This document shows, piece by piece, positions 43,385 through 51,458 of a stretch of 64,000 nt of DNA (within the stretch, counting starts at the first letter, position 1; every line of letters starts with the position of its first letter). The DNA is from CAWBBA01 sp963729795 (GTDB lineage: Bacteria > Desulfobacterota > Desulfomonilia > Desulfomonilales > Desulfomonilaceae): NCBI GenBank assembly GCA_963729795.1, contig CAVSPC010000032.1:1-64000 (forward strand), written 5' to 3'. The notes below the pieces were generated by a model. It had not been told where the DNA came from. It saw only the letters and a program-made list of their open reading frames with translations, and made no database searches. The translations under genes and the position numbers were made by a program.

Positions 43385-44117
43385 CCCATAGCCGCAGAAT
43401 TGCAACGTAGGCGGGTGGCCTACAGAAGAGGCCATAACGCGAAATATTTTGGTTAAGAATCGAGTGGGTGCTACGGACCTGGGCTCTGGCAGGTCCGTGC
43501 ATTCTTCCCGCCTAAGTGATCGGTCCCGGTTTTGCTCTTGAGTCACATTCCGACGGGACCTTCACCTCATAAGCTTAAATCCAAAGGGAGAAAGGCCGAC
43601 AGATAGGGCCTGTAATAGCCGGCGCTTTAGTCAGGGCGATCGATTATCTGTTCTTGGCTGTAGATCGAGGCTACAGCACGGACCTGCCGGAGCCCAGGTC
43701 CGTGGCACCCATGGCCAACGCCTGTCTCACCAACACCAATCTCCGTTCGCTGCCGGAAGGCAACGTTTAGGACTCCGAAGCCAGGGTAGGCCGTCGGGCC
43801 GTGCCCGACGCAATATGGCGGCCACGGGCCGCAGTTTAGTGCTCTGACTCATAAATTCGGTAACCTATTTCGAGCAGAAGTAGTAGGACAGGCATCTTGC
43901 CTGTCATTTCATGATCGACAGGCAAGATGCCGTCCCACTAATGCAGTGGCCGCGAAGCCTCCTTCATTGTCTTTGATTGGAGCAAGCGTCATCTGAATTA
44001 TGAATTGATCCACTTAGTATTACTTTTTAGGCTTACACTGGTATAATTTATTTATCGGTCCGAAAATGCTTCAGACCACTTTCGAACCCCGTACGGCTCC
44101 TCCGCTGGAGGTAAACA
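43385..44117. repeat. 733-bp intergenic region rich in inverted repeats
   Basis: No gene supported. A palindromic element with ACCTGGGCTCTGGCAGGT (43477-43494) is repeated in inverted form as ACCTGCCGGAGCCCAGGT (43682-43699). A second pair, GGACAGGCATCTTGCCTGTC (43888-43907) and GACAGGCAAGATGCC (43917-43931), are inverted copies separated by 9 bases. CGTCGGGCCGTGCCCGACG (43792-43810) is another. These are typical dispersed intergenic palindromes. Confidence 0.6.
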
Positions 44118-46472
44118 ATGGACGCTTACCGCCAAGACACTGCTTATCGCTGTGTGTTTAGCTTAATGCCTCTGATTGACTACTGGACTCGGGAAATGAC
44201 CTGTTCCGATACTTGCAGGACAAAGATTCTGGAAGTTATCCAGACAGGTCTCGCGCAAGCGCCAGAGCTTCTGGAACCCTTGGAGGACTTTTCCGTTCTG
44301 GAAACCCACCAGGAATTGGTTAAGATCCTTATGAGCGCGGTCTTTCCCGGCGCGTTCTGGGAAACTGAGCTCATGGGAGCCTTGACTCCTTTCACGCTTC
44401 GGCCCGCTTTCGTTACCCCAATGTTTCAGCGTCTACTCCTCAATGACGATGGATCTTTTCGCGGAAGAATCCCGGATGAATGGGACAAGGTTGTCAGGGC
44501 CAGGCAAATCAGGTTCTTTCTCTTGATCTTGCGGAGGTATTACAACGTTGATAAGGACTTGGACTATCCGCTGATTCGTATTGTGGAAGATCCGGATACC
44601 GGCGTGGAAAGACACTTCCGGTTTCGGCCCGACCTTCGTTTCGTCGAAGTGCGCGCTGTTGGCACGCCTCCAAGCTTAACGGACTGTGACCTGGCGACGG
44701 TCATGCAGCACCTCAAGGAGCCGGAAGTGCTGCAGGAATTTTTCCCGCCCGAGAATTTCGAATTTCACGGATTCACAGTAATCCATGCCGTAGATGTGAC
44801 AATGTCCGAGGTTGTCTCCGGGCTGGAAAGAGATCTGATTGACAAGGGTTCCATCGCCTCACAGGACGGTTTCCTCAGGTTGCAGGATAGGCTCAGGACC
44901 CTTTTCCTCCGCCCCCATTTGATGGTTGGGCTGGCAGCCATCAAGAACAATGAAGTGCTCCTGCTCAACAACGGCTGCGAAATGACCCATAGTTGCATCT
45001 TCTCTGATTCGCGGCACCTGCCCATGAGTGAATTCAAAGGATCGGTGTTCCACCAGGCCTCAGAAGGCGACGGAGTCTTGATCGTCCGGGATCTGGCGGA
45101 GGAAGCGGCAAGCTCGAGCGTGCACAAGGACCTCCTCGAGTTTGGCATTAGGTCCATGATGATTGCCCCGCTGAGGTTCCAGGGGCAACTCATCGGCTCT
45201 TTGGATTTGAGTTCTCCCCAACCGGATGACTTCGGGCCTGGGGAGGAACTGGTTCTGGGTCAAATTCTCCCTTTATTCTCTATGGCCCTGAAGAGGTCCC
45301 TTGATGAGCTTGAGAGCAATGTCGAGGCTGTTATTAAGGAAAAATGCACGGCGGTGCATCCGTCAGTCGAGTGGCGTTTCCGAAGGGCCGCTCTTAGCCA
45401 TTTGGAGCGGCTGGCAAGCGGGAAGTCATCGGAACTCGATCCCATAGTCTTCAGAGATGTGTATCCCTTGTACGGCGCATCGGATGTTCGAGGATCTTCC
45501 CAGGCTCGAAGCCTCGCGATCCAGTCGGATCTTATCGAGCACCTCGACCTGGCGCTTAGGGTTGTCCGGTCCGCCTCAGAAGCCAGGTCTCTTCCCATCC
45601 TTAGCGAAGTCTCATATCGAACTGAACGAAATCTGGAGATGATTCGCAATGGCCTCGGCACTGGTGATCAGACCTCAATCCTGAAGTTCCTTCGCAGCGA
45701 GTTGGAACCGCTATTTCCAATGTTGCGCCAGTTCGGGCCTGAGGTTGCGGATTCCATCGAAGCCTACGGGAAGGCAATGGATCCCGCGATGGGAATGGTC
45801 TATCGTGAACGGCGAGATTTTGAGCGAAGCATTTCGATTTTCAACCAGCGGATTTCTGCTTATCTCGGCGCAGAAGAAGCCGAGGCGCAGGCTATGTTTC
45901 CACACTATTTCAACAAACATCAGACCGACGGGGTGGATTACGTGATCTACGTCGGGGCCTCCATGGTGGAGAACCGCGACTTTGACCCTCTTTATGTAAG
46001 AAATCTTCGCTTCTGGCAGCTCATGGTTGCCTGTGGAATCGCCTGGCACGCTGAAGACGTACAGAAATCCCTCAAGGTCCCTTTACAGGCAACCCACCTC
46101 ATATTGATCAATCATAACCCGGTGTCCATAAGATTCCGGTTTGATGAAAAGCGCTTCGATGTGGATGGGGCCTATGACATAGGGCATGAGATCATCCGCT
46201 CGAGGATTGACAAGGCTATGGTTAAGGACCGAAATGAAAGACTGACTCAGCCAGGGAAGATTGCCATTGTCTATTCAAGGCCCAAGGAGTATGAGGAATT
46301 GGCTCATCACATTGATTTCCTTCAGGGCCAGGGCTACCTCGAGGACGGCCTCGAATCGCTTGAACTAGATGATCTTCCGGGCGTGCAGGGCCTAATGGCG
46401 TTGAGAGTAGGAATAAATGTCCAATCCACAGCTTTGGCTGAGAGGGCTACGAGAATGGCTGGGGAAAAATAG
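44118..46472 (+). CDS. Large GAF-domain protein of unknown function
   Basis: A 784-residue soluble protein. A GAF-like domain covers about residues 255-400 (VGLAAIKNNEVLLLNNGCEM, EFGIRSMMIAPLRFQGQLIG). The stretch FRDVYPLYGASDVRGSSQAR after it is a family mark. The N-terminal 240 residues and the C-terminal 340 residues match nothing I can name; there is no kinase, cyclase or output domain. Homologues of similar length occur in Bacteroidetes and some Desulfobacterota. It may sense a ligand or metabolic state. AGGTAAAC before the ATG is a modest ribosome site. Next comes a stand-alone TrmO gene 71 bases on. Confidence 0.7.
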   Translation: MDAYRQDTAYRCVFSLMPLIDYWTREMTCSDTCRTKILEVIQTGLAQAPELLEPLEDFSVLETHQELVKILMSAVFPGAFWETELMGALTPFTLRPAFVTPMFQRLLLNDDGSFRGRIPDEWDKVVRARQIRFFLLILRRYYNVDKDLDYPLIRIVEDPDTGVERHFRFRPDLRFVEVRAVGTPPSLTDCDLATVMQHLKEPEVLQEFFPPENFEFHGFTVIHAVDVTMSEVVSGLERDLIDKGSIASQDGFLRLQDRLRTLFLRPHLMVGLAAIKNNEVLLLNNGCEMTHSCIFSDSRHLPMSEFKGSVFHQASEGDGVLIVRDLAEEAASSSVHKDLLEFGIRSMMIAPLRFQGQLIGSLDLSSPQPDDFGPGEELVLGQILPLFSMALKRSLDELESNVEAVIKEKCTAVHPSVEWRFRRAALSHLERLASGKSSELDPIVFRDVYPLYGASDVRGSSQARSLAIQSDLIEHLDLALRVVRSASEARSLPILSEVSYRTERNLEMIRNGLGTGDQTSILKFLRSELEPLFPMLRQFGPEVADSIEAYGKAMDPAMGMVYRERRDFERSISIFNQRISAYLGAEEAEAQAMFPHYFNKHQTDGVDYVIYVGASMVENRDFDPLYVRNLRFWQLMVACGIAWHAEDVQKSLKVPLQATHLILINHNPVSIRFRFDEKRFDVDGAYDIGHEIIRSRIDKAMVKDRNERLTQPGKIAIVYSRPKEYEELAHHIDFLQGQGYLEDGLESLELDDLPGVQGLMALRVGINVQSTALAERATRMAGEK

Positions 46473-46543
46473 CCGGCGCAAGCGGCCGGCCAAGGCCTCT
46501 TATGCCTGGACGATCTCGGTGAAAGGAAGCGTATGGCATCATA

Positions 46544-47026
46544 ATGGAAGCAATAACGTACAACCCCATAGGAGTAATACGATCCCCCTTCAAAGAACTT
46601 GAAGGGATGCCCATCCAACCTTCGGGTGCCATCGGTGCCCCCGGGACTGTTGAGCTGGACCCTGAATTCGCAGCAGGCCTCAAAGATCTCTCCGGTTTCT
46701 CACACATTATCTTGGTTTATCATTTCCATCAGTCCGCAGGCTATGCTCTCGAGGTTAAACCTTGCCTGGATACCCAACTTCGGGGTGTCTTTGCTACCCG
46801 TGCGCCGAAACGACCCAATTCCATCGGGCTATCGATTGTGAGACTTGTGCGCGTGGAAGGATCGACTCTGTACGTCGAGGACATGGACATCCTGGACGGA
46901 ACTCCACTACTTGACGTGAAGCCCTACATCCCGGAGGTTGACACTCGCAGCGCGGAACGCATCGGATGGCTCTCTGAAAAAGTGCAACAGATACCTCAAG
47001 CCAGGGCCGACAAGAGATCTTGGTAG
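46544..47026 (+). CDS. Stand-alone TrmO/TsaA-domain protein
   Basis: A 160-residue SAM-dependent methyltransferase-like protein (YNPIGVIRSPFKELEGMPIQ, RGVFATRAPKRPNSIGLSIV, DILDGTPLLDVKPYIPEVD). It is the short form lacking the C-terminal domain of E. coli TrmO. It is clearly similar to the N-terminal half of the fusion at 30826-31737, including the ending RADK/RADR, so the two are paralogues. The usual assignment is methylation of t6A37 in tRNA-Thr, but short members in anaerobes have also been placed in cofactor pathways. Confidence 0.82.
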   Translation: MEAITYNPIGVIRSPFKELEGMPIQPSGAIGAPGTVELDPEFAAGLKDLSGFSHIILVYHFHQSAGYALEVKPCLDTQLRGVFATRAPKRPNSIGLSIVRLVRVEGSTLYVEDMDILDGTPLLDVKPYIPEVDTRSAERIGWLSEKVQQIPQARADKRSW

Positions 47027-47123
47027 GGGCGCTAGCGGCTCGGTGCGCCGGAATATTAAACGGAACTTTATACTTTACAAACTAAACTGATTCATGTTAT
47101 GATCCCCCCAGTTGATTAACACT

Positions 47124-47609
47124 ATGGGGGCCGTTATGGAAGCCAAAAATCTCAACCTCGCAACTCTCTCTCCGCTGTTCGCCGACGAACAAGCCGCTCG
47201 CAAATTCATAGAGTCTCAAAGATGGCCGAACGGTCCTGTTTGCCCCCGATGCGGTTGCTCGGATCATTACACGCTGAACCCAAGACCGACTTCCAAAAGC
47301 CCAGTAAGGCCCGGAGTATATACCTGCAAGGGCTGCAAGAAGCAATATACGGTCCGCATCGGCATGGTCTTCGAGGATTCTCATATTCCTCTAAACAAGT
47401 GGCTTATGGCCATGCACTTGATGATGAGTTGTAAAAAGGGTATCAGTTCACTTCAATTGAGCCGGGAAGTAGGTATAACCGTCAAATCCGCTTGGTTCAT
47501 GAGTCATAGAATACGGGAAGCGTTAGTGCAGATGCGAGCACTCATGGCCGGATTCGAGAACAGTATCCTAAAAGGCAAGAGTCTAAGCAGAGTTGGAATA
47601 TCATTGTGA
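47124..47609 (+). pseudogene. IS1595-family transposase, truncated
   Basis: The first 140 or so residues are the IS1595 N-terminal part: the zinc ribbon GPVCPRCGCSDHYT with GVYTCKGCKKQYTVRIGMVF, then the helix-turn-helix SSLQLSREVGITVKSAWFMS and HRIREALVQMR. After that the sequence leaves the family and ends at 47609, so the DDE catalytic domain (normally starting V-E-V-D-E) is missing. The ATG could be 47124 or 47136. It lies 35 bases inside the left terminal repeat. Confidence 0.8.
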
Positions 47610-48203
47610 AAGATGAGGGCATCTCACATGAAGCCGGCTCTCCCTTGTCCGTTTTCAGCGAGCGGATGGCAAGCAACTAGTTCAAGTAGGTCCTCATTTC
47701 GTCTCAATTCATAGGGTGAAGCCGTACGAATCATGGGAAGAGTTTTATCAGGGCAAAGCTTGTCGCGGACGAATCGCCTTACGGAGTTGAAAACACCAAC
47801 TACAGGGGTCTGGCGGCACCGACACTTGAATCATATCAGATACTGTGCCGAGTGTAAATCTGGACCAATATTTCCACCTAACCCCGGTCTAGATGAGACT
47901 CTTCCTCAACAGATTGACTTCTTCATGATTGGAGTGCAGTTTCCAATGAAGGAAGGTTCAAATTCTCTCAAGATCACGATGCAGAGCGTTCCATCTGGCG
48001 ACACTAATACAAGCAAATTCTCGCTTGATCTCAGTTACTTTACGGTCTCTGGCACAGAGACCTCGCTTGGCTGGGTGCGGGACTGGCTGAACGAGGCTCA
48101 CAATGAGATCGAAGAAATTTTTGAATCTGTATCACTGACAAACTTCGAGAATGTTTTCAATAAGGTGACCGACCAATGCTCTTCAAATCCGCGACGACCT
48201 TGA
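47598..48203 (+). pseudogene. TIGR04255-family gene remnant
   Basis: Two frames carry pieces of one protein. SWNIIVKDEGISHEAGSPLS and VGPHFVSIHRVKPYESWEEF (47598-47790) lie in one frame, with an internal stop. IDFFMIGVQFPMKEGSNSLK, SFTVSGTE-like strands and DWLNEAHNEIEEIFESVSLT (47905-48203) lie in another. The C-terminal W-x-x-x-L-N-E-x-H-x-x-I-x-x-I-F pattern is the mark of TIGR04255 proteins, small orphan proteins often in mobile or defence regions. It is broken by at least one shift and lacks a start. Confidence 0.55.
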
Positions 48204-48685
48204 CATTCTGTTTGAATCCGTGGATTGAAAACTATCGAGTAGGACTTTATGACTTAGCTAGTCCGCAGAATTTCCTCGCAAAACAATCGTTTTGGCTGGC
48301 AGTTTATTCGAATATGAAGAATCTGTTCACTGGGAATCTCTGGACATTGCACAGTGGCAATATGATGATAATGATGGATTGAGAGATTGTTTTATATAAG
48401 AAGGGCAGTTTTAGGTTCTGCATACTTTATATGTTGATGTTATATTATGGCTTTTGGTTGCTAGGATATTTTAAGGAGAAGTTTTTTTGGAATATTACCC
48501 GATTCGTAGAGAGAAAGGGGGTTATGTATCCTAAACAACATCGCGGGCAGGTTGCCGCCTGTCCTTTTTTCAAACCGGGGGCTAGATGGCATGTGTCATG
48601 CCCCCCCCCTCGGCTGCGCTCTTTTTAGAATACAGACAAATCTCTGTCAAGCGTTCTTGGGGAGGCGCACGAAAAGGAAGTCAAA
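48204..48685. other. Non-coding stretch inside the transposon
   Basis: AT-rich. No gene with both start and family evidence. GCGGGCAGGTTGCCGCCTGTCC near 48542 is an imperfect inverted repeat. AAGGAAGTC before 48686 is the next ribosome site. Confidence 0.3.
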
Positions 48686-49066
48686 ATGTCAGAACAAATG
48701 AAGCGGCCTGAAGACATCAAGTGTATAGGGGACCTGCCGCCGGACGTGCAGATGGGTTACCAGGTAAGAATCATGCGGGCTCTTATGATCAACCTTGTAT
48801 TGATATTAAAGCAACCCATCGCTGCATACGCGGAGATCAAAGACATTACTGTAGAAATGCACGGGCCAGATAATTTTACAGTCACCGACCGTGATACGCT
48901 AGAATCAGCATTGCCGTCACGGCGTGAGATAAGCAATATGATTCAGGCTGAAGAATCATGGCCGAATCCCTTTATCGTAGGCAATTTTGACGAAGCAAAG
49001 AGAATGGCTAACGAATTGCTGAAAATCTTGCTTGAGTTGCCTCAAGATGTTGTTTTGCAGACATGA
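48686..49066 (+). CDS. Hypothetical transposon cargo protein
   Basis: A 126-residue protein (MSEQMKRPEDIKCIGDLPPD start). The central part GYQVRIMRALMINLVLILKQ is amphipathic helix, and the C-terminus (AKRMANELLKILLELPQDVV) is helical. No family recognised, no signal peptide. AAGGAAGTC lies a few bases before the ATG. As the only clean frame on the plus strand in the cargo it may be a functional passenger. Confidence 0.5.
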   Translation: MSEQMKRPEDIKCIGDLPPDVQMGYQVRIMRALMINLVLILKQPIAAYAEIKDITVEMHGPDNFTVTDRDTLESALPSRREISNMIQAEESWPNPFIVGNFDEAKRMANELLKILLELPQDVVLQT

Positions 49067-49385
49067 TTAGCCTGAAAACTTTCTGTAATAGCCTTCGCCA
49101 AGGTCTCATGCGAATTGTTACGATGTCCTTATGGGTCAGGGAATTGTGCTCCCAAATCTCGACCCAACCCGGCCTGAGTGGATAGGTTCCTCGCGTACGC
49201 ATCGCGCCTTCCATAACGCGGTGCGTACGTTCAATAACCATTCCCGGTCTCAGAGGTCGCGGATTAACTGCTGTTCCATCGCTAGAAGTATCAAAAATGA
49301 AAAGGCCTCGTTCAAGCACTTCGTACTTACGGCGACGACTATTAAGGAAAGCAATGAAATCTTTTATAAAAGGTGTTTTATTCAT
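49008..49385 (-). CDS. Hypothetical transposon cargo protein, opposite strand
   Basis: A 125-residue frame (MNKTPFIKDFIAFLNSRRRK start, GLFIFDTSSDGTAVNPRPLR then GMVIERTHRVMEGAM) with GAAAGAAAG before its ATG at 49385, close to the right terminal repeat. The last 20 codons overlap the end of the plus-strand cargo gene. I do not recognise a family. The first half reads like a natural protein; the C-terminal half less so. Confidence 0.4.
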   Translation of the reverse strand: MNKTPFIKDFIAFLNSRRRKYEVLERGLFIFDTSSDGTAVNPRPLRPGMVIERTHRVMEGAMRTRGTYPLRPGWVEIWEHNSLTHKDIVTIRMRPWRRLLQKVFRLIMSAKQHLEATQARFSAIR

Positions 49386-49603
49386 AACTTTCTTTCAGAG
49401 ATTGGGAGCAGTTTAGTTTGTAAAGTATAAAGTTCCGATATTAAATACATATGTTCTTCGTTTGAGTTCTGGTTCCCAAGCCACGGTCGGGAATCCCGCG
49501 GGGCGCTGACTCTTCCAAAAAATTGGCTTTATTTCAGTATCATAGTAAGGCAGAGCCAACTGAGTAGGCATTTCAAGGCAGAGCCTGTGAACGAGAAAAA
49601 GTA

Positions 49604-49993
49604 ATGGAGGGGGCGCTCGGTTGTGATGTAGATTATGCGATGCTGGTCAAGATTTATGGTCTTGATCCTCAGAAGGAAAAGCGATATAGCGCTTCCAAAT
49701 GGGTCAGCGCAGAGCGCATTCTCATACGTGGCAATCATGAGACGGCTCATTTCTCGACAAGTTATGGTGAAAGGCAGGACTTGACGATGAGAATGAGGAT
49801 GCGTCAATTTAGGAGTTGACAAACACTTTCTCAAAAAAAGTTGAAAACTTGATCTAGGCTGTTGCCTTTCCGTTGCTGTATTATAGAGTTCGACGTACTG
49901 TCAAGATGCCGAACCTATCCCGTGCGATGCAAGCAGGCATTTTTGACAATGTACGCATGCTAGAAGAAACTTCGAATCTGGCAGAATTGCGAG
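49604..49993 (+). pseudogene. IS1-family-like transposase remnant, C-terminal part
   Basis: The pieces VDYAMLVKIYGLDPQKEKRY, HFSTSYGERQDLTMRMRMRQ, then in a shifted frame TNTFSKKVEN and LSRAMQAGIFDNVRMLEE correspond in order to the C-terminal half of IS1-like transposases (family pattern S-T-S-Y-x-E-R-x-N-L-x-x-R-M, F-S-K-K-x-E-N, T-P-A-M-x-A-G). A frameshift near 49815 and a stop near 49855 break it. It lies between the transposon end and the methyltransferase gene, a hint that the restriction genes came by transfer. Confidence 0.7.
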
Positions 49994-49999
49994 AAGTTC

Positions 50000-50842
50000 A
50001 TGTTGCCTTATTTGACGACAAGCCACGGTGTCCTCTTCAATGCGGACTGCATGGATGTCATGAATTCATTGAGATCTGAAATATTCGACTGTATCTTTGC
50101 GGATCCCCCGTTCAATTTGGGCAAGAATTATAAAAACGGATATTGCGACAATTTGGATGGGGCCAAGTATTTGAGATGGTGTAAGGCTTGGATTAGTGAG
50201 GGAGTCCGGCTGTTGAAGCCGGGCGGAGCCTTCTTTATATACGCGCTTCCCGAATTGGCCGTCCATTTTGCTAACTTCATGAATGGAGGCCTGACTTTTC
50301 GCCATTGGATAGCTTTGACCATGAAAGGCACTTACCCAAGGGGAAGAAAACTGTACCCAGCTCACTATGCTCTCCTGTACTATAGTAAGGGGGAGCCCAA
50401 GACCTTTAACAAATTGCGTCTGCCTGTGCCTACCTGTCGTCATTGTGGCGGCGAAATAAAGGATTATGGTGGCCACCGGAACAAGCTGAACCCCCAGGGC
50501 CTCAACTTGACTGATTTCTGGGAAGACACTTCCCCGAATCGGCATCGGAAATATAAAGTTCGCCCTGGCGTAAACGAGTTGAAGCTCATAATTCCCGAAA
50601 GGGCTATTCTAATTTCAACCGAGCCGGGAGACATCATCTTAGACCCATTCGGGGGCGGAGGCTCGTCGTTTCAAGCAGCACAAGCCAATAGGAGAAACTG
50701 GGTAGGCGTTGAGCTTTATGATTGCGAACACATCAAAAGTAGATTAATAGACAAGTTCGGCTTTCTCATCGGGGAACAGCCGCCTTTCGATCTCGCCTCT
50801 TTGTGGAAGCCTGTTGAAAATCAAAAACTTCAAGTCATATAA
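50000..50842 (+). CDS. Type II DNA methyltransferase (N4-cytosine or N6-adenine, beta class)
   Basis: A 280-residue SAM-dependent DNA methyltransferase. The catalytic motif IFADPPFNLGKNYKNG is near residue 33, and the SAM motif DPFGGGGSSFQAA near residue 215-230, the order of beta-class amino methyltransferases. A zinc-like CRHCGGEIKDYGGHRNK insert between them belongs to the target recognition part. It overlaps the restriction gene by 29 bases. The base specificity cannot be read from sequence. The ATG has no strong ribosome site. Confidence 0.85.
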   Translation: MLPYLTTSHGVLFNADCMDVMNSLRSEIFDCIFADPPFNLGKNYKNGYCDNLDGAKYLRWCKAWISEGVRLLKPGGAFFIYALPELAVHFANFMNGGLTFRHWIALTMKGTYPRGRKLYPAHYALLYYSKGEPKTFNKLRLPVPTCRHCGGEIKDYGGHRNKLNPQGLNLTDFWEDTSPNRHRKYKVRPGVNELKLIIPERAILISTEPGDIILDPFGGGGSSFQAAQANRRNWVGVELYDCEHIKSRLIDKFGFLIGEQPPFDLASLWKPVENQKLQVI

Positions 50843-51362
50843 TGGAGCACGGGATAAGATTAACCGATTGGGTCTTCGTCCTTTGGTATCTGAATTGTTG
50901 CGGTTAATACGTGGCACACAGATATTTCTGCTGGAAAAGAAAGATGCAAATAGCGGAAAAGAAGTCCGAGTCGCACTTGACAAGGCTTTCACCGAAAAAG
51001 GGGGCTGGGCAAAGAATGTCGTCGGAGATATCGACTGGATCAAGGATGCGAAATACAACGATAAGATCGTTTCCAGATTGGGAGTTGAAGTCCAAGTTTC
51101 GGCGAGAAGCGACCTAGTAATCCGGGATTTGATCCACCTTAGAAATAATCTACAATCGGGCAAGATTGACGTGGGGATAATCGTAGTTCCAACGGATCTC
51201 ATGTCCGTCTTCCTACCCGACCGTACGCCCAGTTTCAGCCAAACGGTCAGATACATCGAAATCGAGTTTCGGGAGGCTGAGCACTTCCCACTAATCCTCA
51301 TTGGCGTGGAACATGATGGGAAGAGTGACAAGCCGCTTCCGAAGCAAAAAAGAAAAGCGTGA
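50814..51362 (+). CDS. BglII/BstYI-like type II restriction endonuclease
   Basis: A 182-residue protein starting from TTG at 50814 inside the methyltransferase gene. DIDWIKDAKYNDKIVSRLGV and VEVQVSARSDLVIRDLIHLR carry an Asp followed by E-x-Q, the unusual active-site form of BglII (Asp84, Glu93, Gln95) instead of E-x-K. IDVGIIVVPTDLMSVFLPDR and PLILIGVEHDGK match the BglII/BstYI fold. Its partner methyltransferase makes a complete modification pair. Possible targets are GATC-core sites, but this is a family-based guess. Confidence 0.75.
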   Translation: MKIKNFKSYNGARDKINRLGLRPLVSELLRLIRGTQIFLLEKKDANSGKEVRVALDKAFTEKGGWAKNVVGDIDWIKDAKYNDKIVSRLGVEVQVSARSDLVIRDLIHLRNNLQSGKIDVGIIVVPTDLMSVFLPDRTPSFSQTVRYIEIEFREAEHFPLILIGVEHDGKSDKPLPKQKRKA

Positions 51363-51458
51363 AGACTTCAAACTGACCTACCTGGATGCCTCCAGTGTTC
51401 CCTAACCCGTCCAAATTGTGTATGATGCTCAATCATTCTTATGGAGACGTTGTAAGCC

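Larger units (their letters stand above)
47061..49437 (+). mobile_element. Complete 2,377-bp transposon, IS1595-type ends, with cargo
   Basis: Perfect 29-bp terminal inverted repeats (47061-47089 and 49409-49437; tip CGGAACTTTATACTT) are flanked by an exact 8-bp target duplication ATATTAAA (47053-47060 and 49438-49445). This matches IS1595-family elements, which make 8-bp duplications. Inside are the N-terminal half of an IS1595-type transposase, a broken TIGR04255-family gene and two small unknown genes. The sharp ends show it moved as a unit, with a transposase supplied in trans or before the gene was truncated. Confidence 0.9.

Noticed and set aside
28869..43931. Clustered palindromes considered as a CRISPR array
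   Set aside because: Copies are unevenly spaced over kilobases, are inverted as well as direct, have no unique spacers of constant size and no cas genes.
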